Assembly: GCF_001592085.1 (NCBI RefSeq)
Contig: NZ_BCWD01000005.1
Coordinates: 1 to 64,000 of the forward strand
Source of the DNA: Levilactobacillus senmaizukei DSM 21775 = NBRC 103853
GTDB taxonomy: Bacteria; Bacillota; Bacilli; Lactobacillales; Lactobacillaceae
Length of the DNA: 64,000 nt
Direction: 5' to 3'
Of the stretch, positions 9,256 to 18,770 are shown in pieces. The notes beneath the pieces are model-generated. The model made no database searches. It was given only the letters and a program-made list of their open reading frames with translations, and had not been told where the DNA came from. Within the stretch, counting starts at the first letter, position 1. The number at the start of each line of letters is the position of its first letter. Made by a program: the position numbers and the translations under genes.

Positions 9256-9312
9256 TTTTAATTTATGACGAGACGGGCTTGTTGCATACAACATCCCACA
9301 AAAATCCCTTTT

Positions 9313-9759
9313 TTATGCCAGCTTCTTATAGAGCACCCGCATCGTTCGACCGAAGCGATCTGGCTTTTGATCAATCATTTGGAAGTCCAGATGCTCGTAG
9401 AGCCCCACGTGCTGGGTCACAATGTAAATTCCGTTGATATGGGCTTCAACGGCGACTTTCTCGGCCGTTCGAACCAATGTCAGGCTGAGACCGCGATGAC
9501 GATACTCTGGATTGACGTATACCGTACTGATGAATGGTGTGTAAGTAACGTCGCGCACCACGTCCTCCGCGGTAACGCCGCAGAATCCCACCAACGTCGC
9601 GCCATCGGTCATGTAAATAACCCGCTCAAACGGTTGCCAAGACCCCGCCAGCATATGTTGCTTGAGGGCGGCCCCGGCCGGCCATTCGATGGCCCCGATT
9701 TGTTCCGCCGCCATATTCCATAGCGGGTCTGCCGGCGTCATGATTTGTGTTTTCAGCAC
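9313..9759 (-). CDS. GNAT-family N-acetyltransferase
   Basis: 148 residues, with a GTG start placed seven bases after GGAAGTG. The GNAT fold is indicated by YVNPEYRHRGLSLTLVRTAEKVA (about residues 81-103, pyrophosphate-binding loop) and the C-terminal VGLYEHLDFQMIDQ. It is not similar enough to the 7245 gene to be a recent duplicate. It is convergent with the MerR gene, and the acceptor substrate cannot be told. Confidence 0.82.
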   Translation of the reverse strand: MLKTQIMTPADPLWNMAAEQIGAIEWPAGAALKQHMLAGSWQPFERVIYMTDGATLVGFCGVTAEDVVRDVTYTPFISTVYVNPEYRHRGLSLTLVRTAEKVAVEAHINGIYIVTQHVGLYEHLDFQMIDQKPDRFGRTMRVLYKKLA

Positions 9760-9846
9760 GATAAGCCACTTCCTTTTACGATATTAATAAGTCCATTATA
9801 GGTCACTACTGGTTACCAAAGTAGTCGTTGACAGCTGTCGTGTCAC

Positions 9847-10296
9847 TTATTTAAAAATCGCTTCGCCATTGCGATAGGCCTTAACCTGTCTGGCATATTG
9901 GGACTTAACAAACTTATGGGTCTTTTGGTAACCAAAGTCACCAAATGCCATCACCTTTCCCTTTCGGTACACGGCAAAATCAACATGTGAGAACCGAATC
10001 ATGGCATTCTTTTTAACATGTCCTTTAACACGGTAAAGATGCTTGCCAATCTTTTGATACTTGAGATGATTAATAAATTCCGTTGGCATATTGGAGATGC
10101 CAATGACAAACTGGTTCCGCGTGATACTATACCGCGAGCCAAAGCCCTGTGCACCCGTCCGCTTCGCTTGAAACTCACCGCGGATGGCTTTAGGCGTTCC
10201 ACTATGCCACCGGGAAGCATTGGCCGTTGTTGACATCATACCGCCTAATACGAGTGCCGAGATCGCTGCCATGACCATTTTGCCAACTTTAACCAT
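9847..10296 (-). CDS. Small secreted basic protein
   Basis: 149 residues with a signal peptide (Lys-rich start, hydrophobic core, cleavage near TANA-S at about 27). The mature part is basic and begins GTPKAIRGEF, a motif echoed as MPKALRGTWQ in the 25489 and 26318 proteins and TPKRSRGTWY in the 26971 protein. I do not recognise a named domain; alternating strands suggest a small beta-barrel. Strong TTGGAGGAG ribosome binding site. The function is unknown. Confidence 0.7.
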   Translation of the reverse strand: MVKVGKMVMAAISALVLGGMMSTTANASRWHSGTPKAIRGEFQAKRTGAQGFGSRYSITRNQFVIGISNMPTEFINHLKYQKIGKHLYRVKGHVKKNAMIRFSHVDFAVYRKGKVMAFGDFGYQKTHKFVKSQYARQVKAYRNGEAIFK

Positions 10297-10489
10297 CTTT
10301 TCTCCTCCAAGGTTGTGTGAGTGAGGTAATCCTCATCGATAACGTCATATTAATATTAATTATCAGCATTTTGATTAACACTGGGCATCTTTCATCAACG
10401 TTACTATGTGCCTTTTGAGAGGTACCGTCAACTAAGTCGCTGTATAAATAATCTGATACCCTAGCATTGACTATTCAACCCACCCAATC

Positions 10490-10517
10490 TTGAATAACCA
10501 CAAAAACATCCTATACT
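10490..10517 (+). promoter_or_regulatory. Promoter of the small secreted protein gene at 10545
   Basis: -35 TTGAAT and -10 TATACT with a 16-bp spacer, 28 bases before the start codon, followed by the ribosome binding site AAGGAGGAG. Confidence 0.6.
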
Positions 10518-10544
10518 AGAACTAATTAAGGAGGAGAAGTAACC

Positions 10545-10967
10545 ATGAGAAAAACTATGTTAATTGGCACACTAGCAAGTTCATTGTTATTTAGTACAAT
10601 CATGATCATGCCCGCAACTACGGCGAGTGCTAAAACAACCTACCTACCCAAATCCGTTCGGAGTCACAAATGGTACCGCCTTACCGATGGTTACCAAGCG
10701 GGCTACCACGACAAAACAATTTTCAAGGGTAATAAAATGACCGTATCAACCCTTGGTGGTAAGGCACACTGGCACTTTACCGGGCTCAAACGACACAGTA
10801 AGAAAATCTATTATGGCCGTCTACATTATTCCAAAAAGAATTCGGAACCCGTTAAGGTAAAGATCATTAGTTCTAAACACTTCGATATCATTCCCAAGCA
10901 TTTTTCTTGGCTCAAGGGGAACTATACTGGCAACGAAAAGATGGGTGCTAGCATCTATAAGCGGTAA
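10545..10967 (+). CDS. Small secreted basic protein
   Basis: 140 residues. The signal peptide (MRKTMLIGTLASSLLFS, cleavage at TASA-K near residue 29) is nearly the same in layout as that of the 27660 protein. The mature part is rich in Lys, His, Trp and Tyr and starts LPKSVRSHKWYR, reminiscent of the PKxxRGxW motif in neighbouring secreted proteins. The K-x-I-Y-Y-G-R-L-H-Y stretch in the middle suggests beta strands. It is divergent from the 9847 gene. No known domain or function is recognised. Confidence 0.72.
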   Translation: MRKTMLIGTLASSLLFSTIMIMPATTASAKTTYLPKSVRSHKWYRLTDGYQAGYHDKTIFKGNKMTVSTLGGKAHWHFTGLKRHSKKIYYGRLHYSKKNSEPVKVKIISSKHFDIIPKHFSWLKGNYTGNEKMGASIYKR

Positions 10968-10982
10968 TCATTAGTTACATAT

Positions 10983-11016
10983 AAAGGGAAGTCGAGACAA
11001 TGCTCGGCTTCCCTTT
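10983..11016 (+). terminator. Terminator of the 10545 gene
   Basis: Arms AAAGGGAAG-CGAG and complement, followed by TTTAATTT on the plus strand. Confidence 0.7.
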
Positions 11017-11024
11017 AATTTAAT

Positions 11025-11067
11025 AAAAAAACCTCCATGGCTAGATCTTTCGATCCCACCATGGAGG
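11025..11067 (-). terminator. Terminator of the 11103 surface protein gene
   Basis: Perfect CCTCCATGG/CCATGGAGG arms, with seven T residues following on the minus strand. Confidence 0.8.
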
Positions 11068-11102
11068 CTTATTTTATCTTTTAATTATTAATAACAACTA
11101 AT

Positions 11103-13610
11103 CTAATCTTTCTTGCCCTTCGTTTCAGACCGCTTGAATCCAAACAGGCCACCGAGAATAGCCAACAGAGCGACACCCCACCAGGATGACGTTTGCCGAT
11201 CACTGGTTTGTGGTAAGGTCGTTGCCTTGGCCGCAGCCAAGTTAACCTTTTGCGAACGAGCGCCGTTAGCACTCAGCTTAGCCGCTTGGGCCCCACTAGC
11301 GACAGTTCCCTTGTTGGCTTGTGAGCCAGTCTTGCCGGTGTTAACCTTGTTGGCTTGCCCACCCTTTTGATCGGGCTTAGCAGGCTTCTTAGGCGTGATA
11401 ACGGCCGCAGCACCACCGTTGTTGCTATCAGCAGCATACGTGTAGTAAACGTCTTGATTCCCGGCAGTGTAGACGCCGCTGGCATTAGCCGAACTGGAAG
11501 CCAACTTGTACCCTTTGATCGTTGGAGCGCTAGTCGTGTAGCTTTGACCAACTTCACCAGTTAACGTTTGATCGTCGGCAACCCTGGTGCCATCTGCCTT
11601 TTGGTAGTGGACCGTGACCGTCCCGTTCGTAACGGGATTAACTGGGTTAACCGGCGTACCTGGGTCGACTGGTGTGACTGGCTTTCCAGTTGATTTGTAG
11701 TAAACATAAATATCGTTGTTTACGTCGTGAATTGTTCCGCTCAAGGTGTTGTCAGTAACGGTACCACTCCCATCAACATGGTCGAAGGTGTAGCCATCAA
11801 TCGTCGGCACGTCAACGGTCCATGCGGTATCCTTCTTGCCGGATTCCTTCACAACCTTGTCACCAATGGCATTCCCATTTTCATCGACCAGATAAATCTT
11901 TTGCAGTGGATTAAACAGCAACGTAATGTTTTGTGCATCACTATCGTAGGTCACTGAGGAGCTTTCGGAAGTAGCCGTCAGATCTGGCGTATACTTAGCG
12001 GGCTTTTCATATTCAAACCCACGGTTTTCCAGGTCAGCAATGGCTTGTTGAACCGATGGATCATCCAAGACATCCTGTGATGAACCAGTCTTGCCACTCA
12101 GAATAACGAATGGGGCAATCTTAACCCCACCGTCTAATTGGAAGGCCACCGTGACGGCGCCAACACTCGCATCCGTCGTATATGGAACGGTAATGGTCCC
12201 AGTGAAACTAAGGCCATTAGGTGCTGCCGGTTGTGTTAAATCGTTGTGCCGACTAACATCCCAGTCCAGAACAAGCTTACCAGAAGGGGACGTCAGATCA
12301 TACCAAACGGACCAGTTCCCAGCACCAATCGTACCGCTTGTCGCCGTGGCTTGGGGATCGCCTTCCATGAATTCGTTAAAGTTATACAGATTGTCATAGG
12401 CAAATGACCAAGTCGATAAGTGCTTAGTAGTCGGATTCAAAACAGCCGGTGCCGTCGTCCAAGTCTGGTTATTGGCGGAAATCATGTAGGAGATCTGGTC
12501 CATGAATGGTTGCCAGTTTAGCCCCAAGAGTGGCGTAATATCATAAATATGGTTATTTGAGAATGAGAAGAACCCTGGTGTTGCCGTGATATTACGCAGT
12601 GGCGACACATCCTCAATATCGTTAAATGAAAGCGTAATGTTAGATAAGTTAGTCATCTTGGACATAAATGACAAATCTTTTAATTGGTTATGACCTAAAT
12701 CAATCGTTGTCAAATTTGTCAACCCGGCCAAAGGTGCCGTATCGGCATCCGTCAACTGGTTATTCTTGAGCTTCAAGGTTACCAAACTCGTGAGGTCTTT
12801 CAAGGCCGACAGGTCACTCAACTGACCATTACCGCTGGGGTTACCCCAGGTCTTGCTGGCCGTCGCATCTGGATAAATTACTAATTTTGTCAGGTTCTTA
12901 GCGTACTGTAAGCCTGCCAAAGACTTCGCATTGGCAACCGCGTTGTAAAAGGCTTGGTCGGTCCGTTCCTTAGCGGTAGCCGCACTACTACTGAAGTCAA
13001 TAGATGTTAATTCAGCGATTAAATCTGAGGTAATTTGAGAAACATCCGTCACTTCTGGATGGTTGTTTTGTTGAATAGCAAATAAGACCACCTGTTGGAA
13101 ATCCTTATCGGGAACCAGATCGTCGACCGTTGGGGTAGCCGCATCAGCAGCCGGCGCCATACGGGCGTTCATCAGCGGAGACTTTTTCGACGTCTCTTCC
13201 GTGGTTCCAGTCTTGTCATCGGAATCGCCAAGCGAGTTGCTGACCTTCTTATCGTCGGTAACCTTCCCAGTGTCCTTAGCAACTACGTCAGGGCCATCGC
13301 CGTTTGACCCGGACTTATCCTTGCCCGCCGAGTCAGTGCCACCATTGCCAGGTAAATCACCTGAATTATCCTGAGCAGATTGCTCCTCAACTTCTTTATC
13401 ATCAACTGGTGCATTCTTGCCGGATAGGGTGACTTGCTTATCCTGAGTCGTCCCATTGACAATCTGACCAGCCGCGTCATCGGTGCCGGTAGCCGTAGTT
13501 GCCGCATGGGCATTCGTCGATAAACCAATCGTCGTTAAGGTTAAGGCAACGGCACTGGTTAATAGCCACCGATTCTGACGCTGTTTACTGATATTTTTAT
13601 CTAATTTCAT
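11103..13610 (-). CDS. LPQTS-anchored leucine-rich-repeat/MucBP surface protein
   Basis: 835 residues from the ATG reading MKLDKNISKQ; AGGGGAC is eight bases upstream, better placed than for an ATG 18 bases earlier. A long signal peptide ends near AHA. Then come an acidic low-complexity spacer (about 40-150), leucine-rich repeats (about 250-350, LTTIDLGHNQL and similar), a beta-rich region, two MucBP-type repeats (about 560-650 and 660-730), a Lys/Ala-rich wall-spanning region and the sorting signal LPQTS followed by a hydrophobic helix and a Lys-rich tail. It should be covalently bound to the wall and exposed. An adhesive role is inferred from family knowledge. It is monocistronic. Confidence 0.9.
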   Translation of the reverse strand: MKLDKNISKQRQNRWLLTSAVALTLTTIGLSTNAHAATTATGTDDAAGQIVNGTTQDKQVTLSGKNAPVDDKEVEEQSAQDNSGDLPGNGGTDSAGKDKSGSNGDGPDVVAKDTGKVTDDKKVSNSLGDSDDKTGTTEETSKKSPLMNARMAPAADAATPTVDDLVPDKDFQQVVLFAIQQNNHPEVTDVSQITSDLIAELTSIDFSSSAATAKERTDQAFYNAVANAKSLAGLQYAKNLTKLVIYPDATASKTWGNPSGNGQLSDLSALKDLTSLVTLKLKNNQLTDADTAPLAGLTNLTTIDLGHNQLKDLSFMSKMTNLSNITLSFNDIEDVSPLRNITATPGFFSFSNNHIYDITPLLGLNWQPFMDQISYMISANNQTWTTAPAVLNPTTKHLSTWSFAYDNLYNFNEFMEGDPQATATSGTIGAGNWSVWYDLTSPSGKLVLDWDVSRHNDLTQPAAPNGLSFTGTITVPYTTDASVGAVTVAFQLDGGVKIAPFVILSGKTGSSQDVLDDPSVQQAIADLENRGFEYEKPAKYTPDLTATSESSSVTYDSDAQNITLLFNPLQKIYLVDENGNAIGDKVVKESGKKDTAWTVDVPTIDGYTFDHVDGSGTVTDNTLSGTIHDVNNDIYVYYKSTGKPVTPVDPGTPVNPVNPVTNGTVTVHYQKADGTRVADDQTLTGEVGQSYTTSAPTIKGYKLASSSANASGVYTAGNQDVYYTYAADSNNGGAAAVITPKKPAKPDQKGGQANKVNTGKTGSQANKGTVASGAQAAKLSANGARSQKVNLAAAKATTLPQTSDRQTSSWWGVALLAILGGLFGFKRSETKGKKD

Positions 13611-14281
13611 TTTAAAGTCCCCTGTCATTCGTGACGTTTTTCCCTAGTCAAAACAAATAGTCATATGTAAGTTAAGGTACTGATTAGGTTCAATGTACCA
13701 CCACTAACGCTTTTAATCAACACTGTAAACATTCATTTACATTGTAAATGTCAGCGGCTTAGCCACCCAGCGCTGATATATCAGCGTTTATCAAGACACT
13801 TTATTAATTGGATTTAAAAACGCGCCTCTCATATTTCAACCATAAATTATAACTGTTATGCCCGATATTACAGTATTCGTCAGCCGTTTTCGAAGCGCTT
13901 TGATAGATATTCACTAAACTGTTACGATCCCGGGGTTATGGATGAACTTTTCAACATTTAAGACTCATCGTCACAAGGCACTGACTACTTTAAAAATACA
14001 AATAGGGTAGCAACTGGTTCCTGCCACCAGTCGCTGCCCATAGCGTGTCTATAATGAAGCCGGCGGAAACTGCATTGGCATTGACACAGTAACGTTCCCC
14101 GACATGTTTCACGTGAAACTTCGATCACCACTGGTCCTGCCGCCAACACTCGTTCCGACCGGTAATTGACGCCAGTTCGCCATGACCCAAATATGATATA
14201 ATCACCGCTGGAAGTAAATCATACCAATTAGCGAAGTCTTAAGTATCACTACGCAACCATAAACCAATTAGGAGTTATCAA
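13611..14281. other. Divergent intergenic region with a parS-like site
   Basis: About 670 bp without a gene between the surface protein and the DUF2075 gene. It contains a parS-like site at 14105-14120, a possible -10 hexamer TATAAT at 14197-14202 for the plus-strand gene, and several AT-rich stretches. No further gene is seen. Confidence 0.5.
14105..14120. promoter_or_regulatory. parS-like site
   Basis: TGTTTCACGTGAAACT matches the 16-base parS consensus in 15 positions, with a perfect 14-base palindromic core. ParB/Spo0J binds such sites near the origin. Confidence 0.75.
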
Positions 14282-15451
14282 ATGAATAAAATTCTACAAG
14301 AACAGTTCCTTGTCGATGACCTTTCGGCCGACCAAAAGACCGTGATCACCAACATTAATGACTATATCAAGCAAGGGCTAACGGGCAACACCTCATCCGT
14401 CGCCATCATTCAAGGAGCCGCCGGAACGGGGAAGTCCGTCGTACTGATGGAACTTGTCCGCCAATACATGACCGACAAGCGCTACAAGACCTCGTTGGTC
14501 GTGAACCATCCCGAGCTGTACAAGGCCTACCAAGACTTGGCGGAGTCCATTCCCAACATGAAGGTCAAAACAATTCGCCGGCCAACCTCACTGATTAACG
14601 ACGCCCAAAAGAATCATAAACAGTACGACATTATTTTCGTGGACGAGGCTCACCTCCTGTATTCCAAGTCGGAACCCTACGCCCACTATCGCGGTCAGAA
14701 CCAACTGACCGACCTAATGAATTTGGCTAAGGTCGTGGTCGTCGTTTACGATTTCGAACAGGTCTTCCAGTCAAAGATGTACTGGGACAAGGATCTCCTT
14801 TTCAAAACCATCGGCTCACATCCCCATAAACAATTCGATATGAACTTCCAATACCGCATGGTCGCCAGTGATGAACAGGTAGCCTGGATGGACGACCTGT
14901 CTGCCGAAAAGCCCTTGAAGCCGTTCCCTGACAACAGCAATTTCGAATTCAAGACTTTCGATACCGCAGGCGAACTCTTCGAAAACATCAAGAAGCATAA
15001 CAAAGAGGTCGGCATGAGTCGAGTCGTCGCCACCTCGGGCTTCCCTCGAATTGACGGCCGCCACAACGTCGAAATGGATACCTTCAATCTGCCTTGGGAC
15101 GAATGGGACCCGCAACGGACGCACTGGGCCAAGCGTGAAGGGTCAATTACCCAAGTGGGAACGATCTACACCCTGCAAGGCTTTGACTTGAATTACGTTG
15201 GCATGATCATCGGGCCTTCATTTGGTTACGATAAGAAGTCCGACACCATGACCATCATCCCCAAGAAATATTCCCACAAGGAAATCTTTAAGAAGCGGAA
15301 GGATATTCAGTTTTCACAGGAAGAATACAAGACCTTCATCGCCAACGTCCTCAACGTCTTGATGAAGCGCGGAAAGTACGGCCTTTACCTGACGGCCTAC
15401 GATGACGCACTACGTCAACGACTGGTTGAATTGGATAAGGAACGACAGTAA
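14282..15451 (+). CDS. DUF2075 (Schlafen group 3-like) ATPase/helicase-like protein
   Basis: 389 residues. Walker A GAAGTGKS is at 45-52 and Walker B IIFVDEAHLL near 118-127, followed by a sensor-like VVVVYDFEQVFQ and FNMQYRM-type motif (MNFQYRM). The late LTAYDDALRQRL resembles the arginine-containing end of DUF2075 proteins. The family is made of SF1-like nucleic-acid-dependent ATPases, often found in or near defence islands, but their roles are poorly known. Here the gene is alone, with its own terminator. No nuclease domain is fused to it and no defence partner is seen within 5 kb. Confidence 0.85.
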   Translation: MNKILQEQFLVDDLSADQKTVITNINDYIKQGLTGNTSSVAIIQGAAGTGKSVVLMELVRQYMTDKRYKTSLVVNHPELYKAYQDLAESIPNMKVKTIRRPTSLINDAQKNHKQYDIIFVDEAHLLYSKSEPYAHYRGQNQLTDLMNLAKVVVVVYDFEQVFQSKMYWDKDLLFKTIGSHPHKQFDMNFQYRMVASDEQVAWMDDLSAEKPLKPFPDNSNFEFKTFDTAGELFENIKKHNKEVGMSRVVATSGFPRIDGRHNVEMDTFNLPWDEWDPQRTHWAKREGSITQVGTIYTLQGFDLNYVGMIIGPSFGYDKKSDTMTIIPKKYSHKEIFKKRKDIQFSQEEYKTFIANVLNVLMKRGKYGLYLTAYDDALRQRLVELDKERQ

Positions 15452-15453
15452 AA

Positions 15454-15494
15454 AGCAGCCACCAGGACCCTAGTTCAGGGATCTGGTGGCTGCT
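15454..15494 (+). terminator. Hairpin terminator of the DUF2075 gene
   Basis: Perfect 12-bp arms AGCAGCCACCAG and complement, with an inner CCCT/AGGG stem. Only a short TTGT follows, so termination may be partial. Confidence 0.6.
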
Positions 15495-15639
15495 TGTCAA
15501 GGCCACGTTAAACGACATGCGCTACAACTGTGTCGAGGTCTTCAAGCACGCCGGCGATGACTGGCAGGCCATCCATTCCACTTGGTCCGTCATCCGACCA
15601 ATGGACGTGGCCTTCGATCCCGCCAAGCCCCTCGTTTAA
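15493..15639 (+). pseudogene. 3' remnant of a lost gene
   Basis: An open frame without a start encodes 48 residues containing LNDMRYNCVEVFKHAGDDW and TWSVIRPMDVAFDP, ending in TAA. The codon use is normal for this genome, and the W-x-x-I-H-S-T-W-S pattern resembles the last strands of SnoaL/DUF4440-like proteins (weak). The 5' part is missing; the frame begins inside the terminator hairpin of the DUF2075 gene. Most likely the tail of a gene removed by a deletion or by insertion of the DUF2075 unit. Confidence 0.5.
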
Positions 15640-15724
15640 TCGCTGCCGAGGTGGCTGCGTTTGAATGAGGGGCATCTTGAACGCCTAATCGCTACCTAAA
15701 CAACCATGTCCCATGACCACTAGA

Positions 15725-15752
15725 AAAGGTGTCCTCAATGAGGGCACCTTTT
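15725..15752 (-). terminator. Terminator of rarA
   Basis: AAAGGTG-CCTC arms around AATG, with a T-rich end on the minus strand. Confidence 0.75.
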
Positions 15753-15756
15753 TGAT

Positions 15757-17076
15757 TTAGCCGTTCTTTTCATGCCACGCCTTGATTTGTGCTAAGCGGT
15801 CCTTGAAGCGCCGCTCGTTGCCTTCGCTGGTGGGCAGATAATACTCATGTCCATCCACGGACGGCGGCATGGTCTTCATCGTGGTTAATTTATCCTTGGC
15901 GTAGTGGGCCAACTCGTAACCCTTGCCGTATCCCAAGTCCTTCATCAACTTGGTTGGCGCATTGCGAATCTGTAACGGCACGGGGTCATTGGCGGTCTCT
16001 TTAACATCCTTGGCCGCGGCCAGCCGGGCCTTGTAAATGGCATTGGACTTCGGGGCCAACGATAAATAGGTCACGGCCTCGACCAGGTGCACGTCACACT
16101 CGGGCATCCCCAGAAACTGGCAGGCCTGAAACACGTTAATCGCAATGTTCAAGGCGTTGGTGTCCGCCAGACCAACGTCCTCACTGGCGAAGCGGACCAA
16201 TCGGCGGGCAATATACAGCGGGTCCTCGCCACCTTCCAGCATCCGCGACAGCCAGTAGATCGCGGCATCCACATCGCTATTGCGCATGGATTTGTGCAAC
16301 GCGGAAATGATGTTGTAATGCTCCTCGCCGGTCTTATCATAGAGCACAAACTTCTTCGTAATCAGCTGACTGAGATCGGCCATGTTCACCGTGGTTCCTT
16401 CGTCAGTCTTGTTCCCATTCAAGATGGCCATCTCAAGCGTGTTTAACGCCATTCTGGCATCCCCATCGGCAAAGTTGGCGATCGCCTGAATCTCATCGTG
16501 ACCAATCTTGATGGTTTGTTTGCCATAACCTTCCGGATTACTGAGGGCATTTTCAACCAATGTCACGATGTCGGCCTGCTTTAATTCGTGGAGGACAAAG
16601 ACCTTACACCGCGACAACAGAGCCGAGTTTACTTCAAACGAGGGGTTCTCGGTCGTGGCCCCAATGAGGATAATGCTCCCCCGCTCCACATAAGGCAGAA
16701 ACGCATCCTGCTGGGCCTTACTAAACCGGTGGATTTCGTCCACAAAGACCATGGTCCGCTCACCAATCTCGCGGTCGAGTTCCGCCTGCTTCATAATTTT
16801 CTTAATCTTGCTAATCCCGCTGTCCACGGCACTGAAGCTTAGAAAACTTGACTTCGTTTTTCGGGCAATAATTTCTGCCAGCGTCGTCTTGCCAACGCCC
16901 GGCGGGCCCCAGAAGATCATAGACGATACCTGATCATTTTCGATGATTTCACGCAGAATTTTCCCCGGTCCCAGGAGGTGCTGTTGCCCCACGAACTGGT
17001 CCAGGTCCCTGGGCCGCACGCGACTCGCTAATGGGGTATTCTCGGGTTGATTGGCGAAAAGTGATTCCTGTTTCAT
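15757..17076 (-). CDS. rarA: Replication-associated recombination protein A (RarA/MgsA)
   Basis: 439 residues, full length for the RarA/MgsA/WRNIP1 family of clamp-loader-like AAA+ ATPases that act at stalled replication forks. Walker A GPPGVGKT is at 57-64 and Walker B FVDEIHRF at 111-118. Sensor 1 is seen as GATTENPSFEVN and the arginine finger as SALLSRCKV. The C-terminal helical tetramerisation domain includes YLSLAPKSNA and the conserved YAHYAKD/YLPTSEGNERRFKDRL end. The protein works in the cytoplasm with SSB and the replisome. It stands alone between unrelated genes. Confidence 0.95.
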   Translation of the reverse strand: MKQESLFANQPENTPLASRVRPRDLDQFVGQQHLLGPGKILREIIENDQVSSMIFWGPPGVGKTTLAEIIARKTKSSFLSFSAVDSGISKIKKIMKQAELDREIGERTMVFVDEIHRFSKAQQDAFLPYVERGSIILIGATTENPSFEVNSALLSRCKVFVLHELKQADIVTLVENALSNPEGYGKQTIKIGHDEIQAIANFADGDARMALNTLEMAILNGNKTDEGTTVNMADLSQLITKKFVLYDKTGEEHYNIISALHKSMRNSDVDAAIYWLSRMLEGGEDPLYIARRLVRFASEDVGLADTNALNIAINVFQACQFLGMPECDVHLVEAVTYLSLAPKSNAIYKARLAAAKDVKETANDPVPLQIRNAPTKLMKDLGYGKGYELAHYAKDKLTTMKTMPPSVDGHEYYLPTSEGNERRFKDRLAQIKAWHEKNG

Positions 17077-17264
17077 AGATAAGCCACCCCACTTTCAGAT
17101 TTAACGTCATGAGCCAGTCTAAACCATGACGTAACGTGACAGTCAACGAAAGACCCCTCACTGACCACGCCGTCAGCGATATTTCTTCCGCCCAGCAAAA
17201 AAATCCGGTGACGTCCCTCCAAGGCGTCACCGGATTTCACTTCAACTTTGCCGTTGCCAGTCCC

Positions 17265-17957
17265 TCAGGCGGCCACTCGTTTAACAGAATCGAGTTTTCC
17301 CTGGACCACCAGCCGGTTGGGTTCGTTTCGCTTAGCCGAGGCACAAGTCACTAGTGTCACTAACTTCTGTCCTGGCACATCATCGATAACGTCCACCGCA
17401 TGCCGGTCAACTACTCGCACCCGCGTTACGCGGTAACGGTAGACTTGATTCGCATTCGACAGATACACGCTATCCCCTCGTTTAACCTGTTTCAGCGGTG
17501 AAAACAGGAGGTGCTTCGAGGTCATATAGTGGCCCGCTAGTGCGTAGTTGCCTTGGCCCATCCGTTGATCGGCCTTGAACGTTCCCGCACCACGAACCAT
17601 GACGGCATTACTGACGCCAATTCCAATCGGTAGGTTTACTCCCACCGCTGGAACGCGAAGCTGGCCAACCGCGCCATCGTACCCACTGTGTCCCGTCAAC
17701 TCTCTGATTTCGTACCCACCAACCGTGAGTGGCGTCAACTGGGAAGTCTTGGCATAGTTGAACGGGGCTGTTTTGCCTTTAGCCGCCTTAGTCGCTCGCT
17801 GCACGCTTTCCGTCGTTATCTTCCGCAGAGCCGTGTCTCCCATGCGTGACACCGAGTAACTTTGCGTCAGGGCTAGCAGGACCAGCCCACTCCCGACCAG
17901 AAACATTACCAACAGCCAGAGGGAGCTTAACTTGAACGATCGTTTACGCTTCGTCAT
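17265..17957 (-). CDS. Class A-like sortase of the pilus cluster
   Basis: 230 residues from the ATG reading MTKRKRSFKL, which overlaps the stop of the upstream sortase gene by four bases (ATGA), showing translational coupling. One N-terminal membrane helix (about 11-31) is followed by a sortase fold with His143 (LAGHYM), Cys205 (TLVTC) and Arg215. The lack of a C-terminal membrane helix and of a lid fits class A or D rather than class C. It cleaves sorting signals and forms amide bonds at the outer membrane face; here it probably anchors the finished pilus to the wall, which is inference from its place as the last gene of the operon. Confidence 0.85.
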   Translation of the reverse strand: MTKRKRSFKLSSLWLLVMFLVGSGLVLLALTQSYSVSRMGDTALRKITTESVQRATKAAKGKTAPFNYAKTSQLTPLTVGGYEIRELTGHSGYDGAVGQLRVPAVGVNLPIGIGVSNAVMVRGAGTFKADQRMGQGNYALAGHYMTSKHLLFSPLKQVKRGDSVYLSNANQVYRYRVTRVRVVDRHAVDVIDDVPGQKLVTLVTCASAKRNEPNRLVVQGKLDSVKRVAA

Positions 17958-18739
17958 TTTGCTTCCTCCTTTGCTCGTTGGTAACGCCGGTAACCCGCCC
18001 ATCCCCCACCGAGGAGCAGCAGGCCCGCTAACACTAGCAGCCCAATCTTGTACCAGTCCCAAACGAACTGTCCCTTAGGAATCGTCTGTGTTTCATTTGG
18101 AATCCGCCGACCGGTCACCAGCAGTCGATGCGAATTAATCATATACGGTGTACAGGTCATCAGCGTCACCTGATTCAGCTCTGCGTCGCGCTGAATGGGT
18201 TGGCGCGTACTCGGTTTCACCGTTCGCACGTCTGTAACCTCGTATGTCATCAACCCATAGGCATTCTTCAGGTAAAAGCGATCCCCACTCTTTAACCGCG
18301 GTAGGTCCGTGAAGAGTTGCGCCCCGGGCAGTCCCCGGTGGGCCGTAATCATACTGTGCTGGTTCCGTTTGCCTTGCGGGACGTCCGTTCCCCGAACCAA
18401 CCCCGTATACTTCTGTAACACGTCTTCGCTGGCTCCCGCAAAGACCGGGAGCTCCACGTCAATCTTGGGAATCGCTACCAGCGCCAATGGCGTCGTGTCC
18501 ACAAACCGGCCTGAATCTTCTTTGAATGGGTCCTTCACCATCGTCCGATTAATCGCTTCCTGCCGCTGTAAGGTCTGTCGGAGCGCCTTACGTTGAGCCG
18601 TGTTCGCCGTCCGCAATTGTTCTTTATACGCATCGAGGACCCCCTGCTGGCGCCATTCCGTTACCGTATTGCTGACAGCTGGGTAACTAATCAGGCCTAG
18701 GCCTAAACAACACAGTAGGATTACGAGCCATTTACGCAT
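17954..18739 (-). CDS. srtC: Class C (pilus-assembly) sortase
   Basis: 261 residues. N-terminal signal anchor at about 4-22; the lid-like DPF motif (residues 70-72) after a helical region; His134 in ITAHRG, Cys196 in TLMTCTPY and Arg205 in NSHRLLVTG. The DPF lid, the TLMTCTP motif and the second membrane helix near the C-terminus (about 228-245) mark class C enzymes, which polymerise pilins by joining the pilin-motif lysine of one subunit to the sorting-signal Thr of the next. It sits directly downstream of two pilin genes and is coupled to the next sortase by an ATGA overlap. Confidence 0.92.
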   Translation of the reverse strand: MRKWLVILLCCLGLGLISYPAVSNTVTEWRQQGVLDAYKEQLRTANTAQRKALRQTLQRQEAINRTMVKDPFKEDSGRFVDTTPLALVAIPKIDVELPVFAGASEDVLQKYTGLVRGTDVPQGKRNQHSMITAHRGLPGAQLFTDLPRLKSGDRFYLKNAYGLMTYEVTDVRTVKPSTRQPIQRDAELNQVTLMTCTPYMINSHRLLVTGRRIPNETQTIPKGQFVWDWYKIGLLVLAGLLLLGGGWAGYRRYQRAKEEAK

Positions 18740-18770
18740 GTCGGGGTCCCCCTTTCTTTAATTGTCTAAG

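Noticed and set aside
14282-17076. Defence island around the DUF2075 ATPase
   Set aside because: Neighbours are a surface protein and the housekeeping gene rarA; no nuclease, methylase or toxin is seen.
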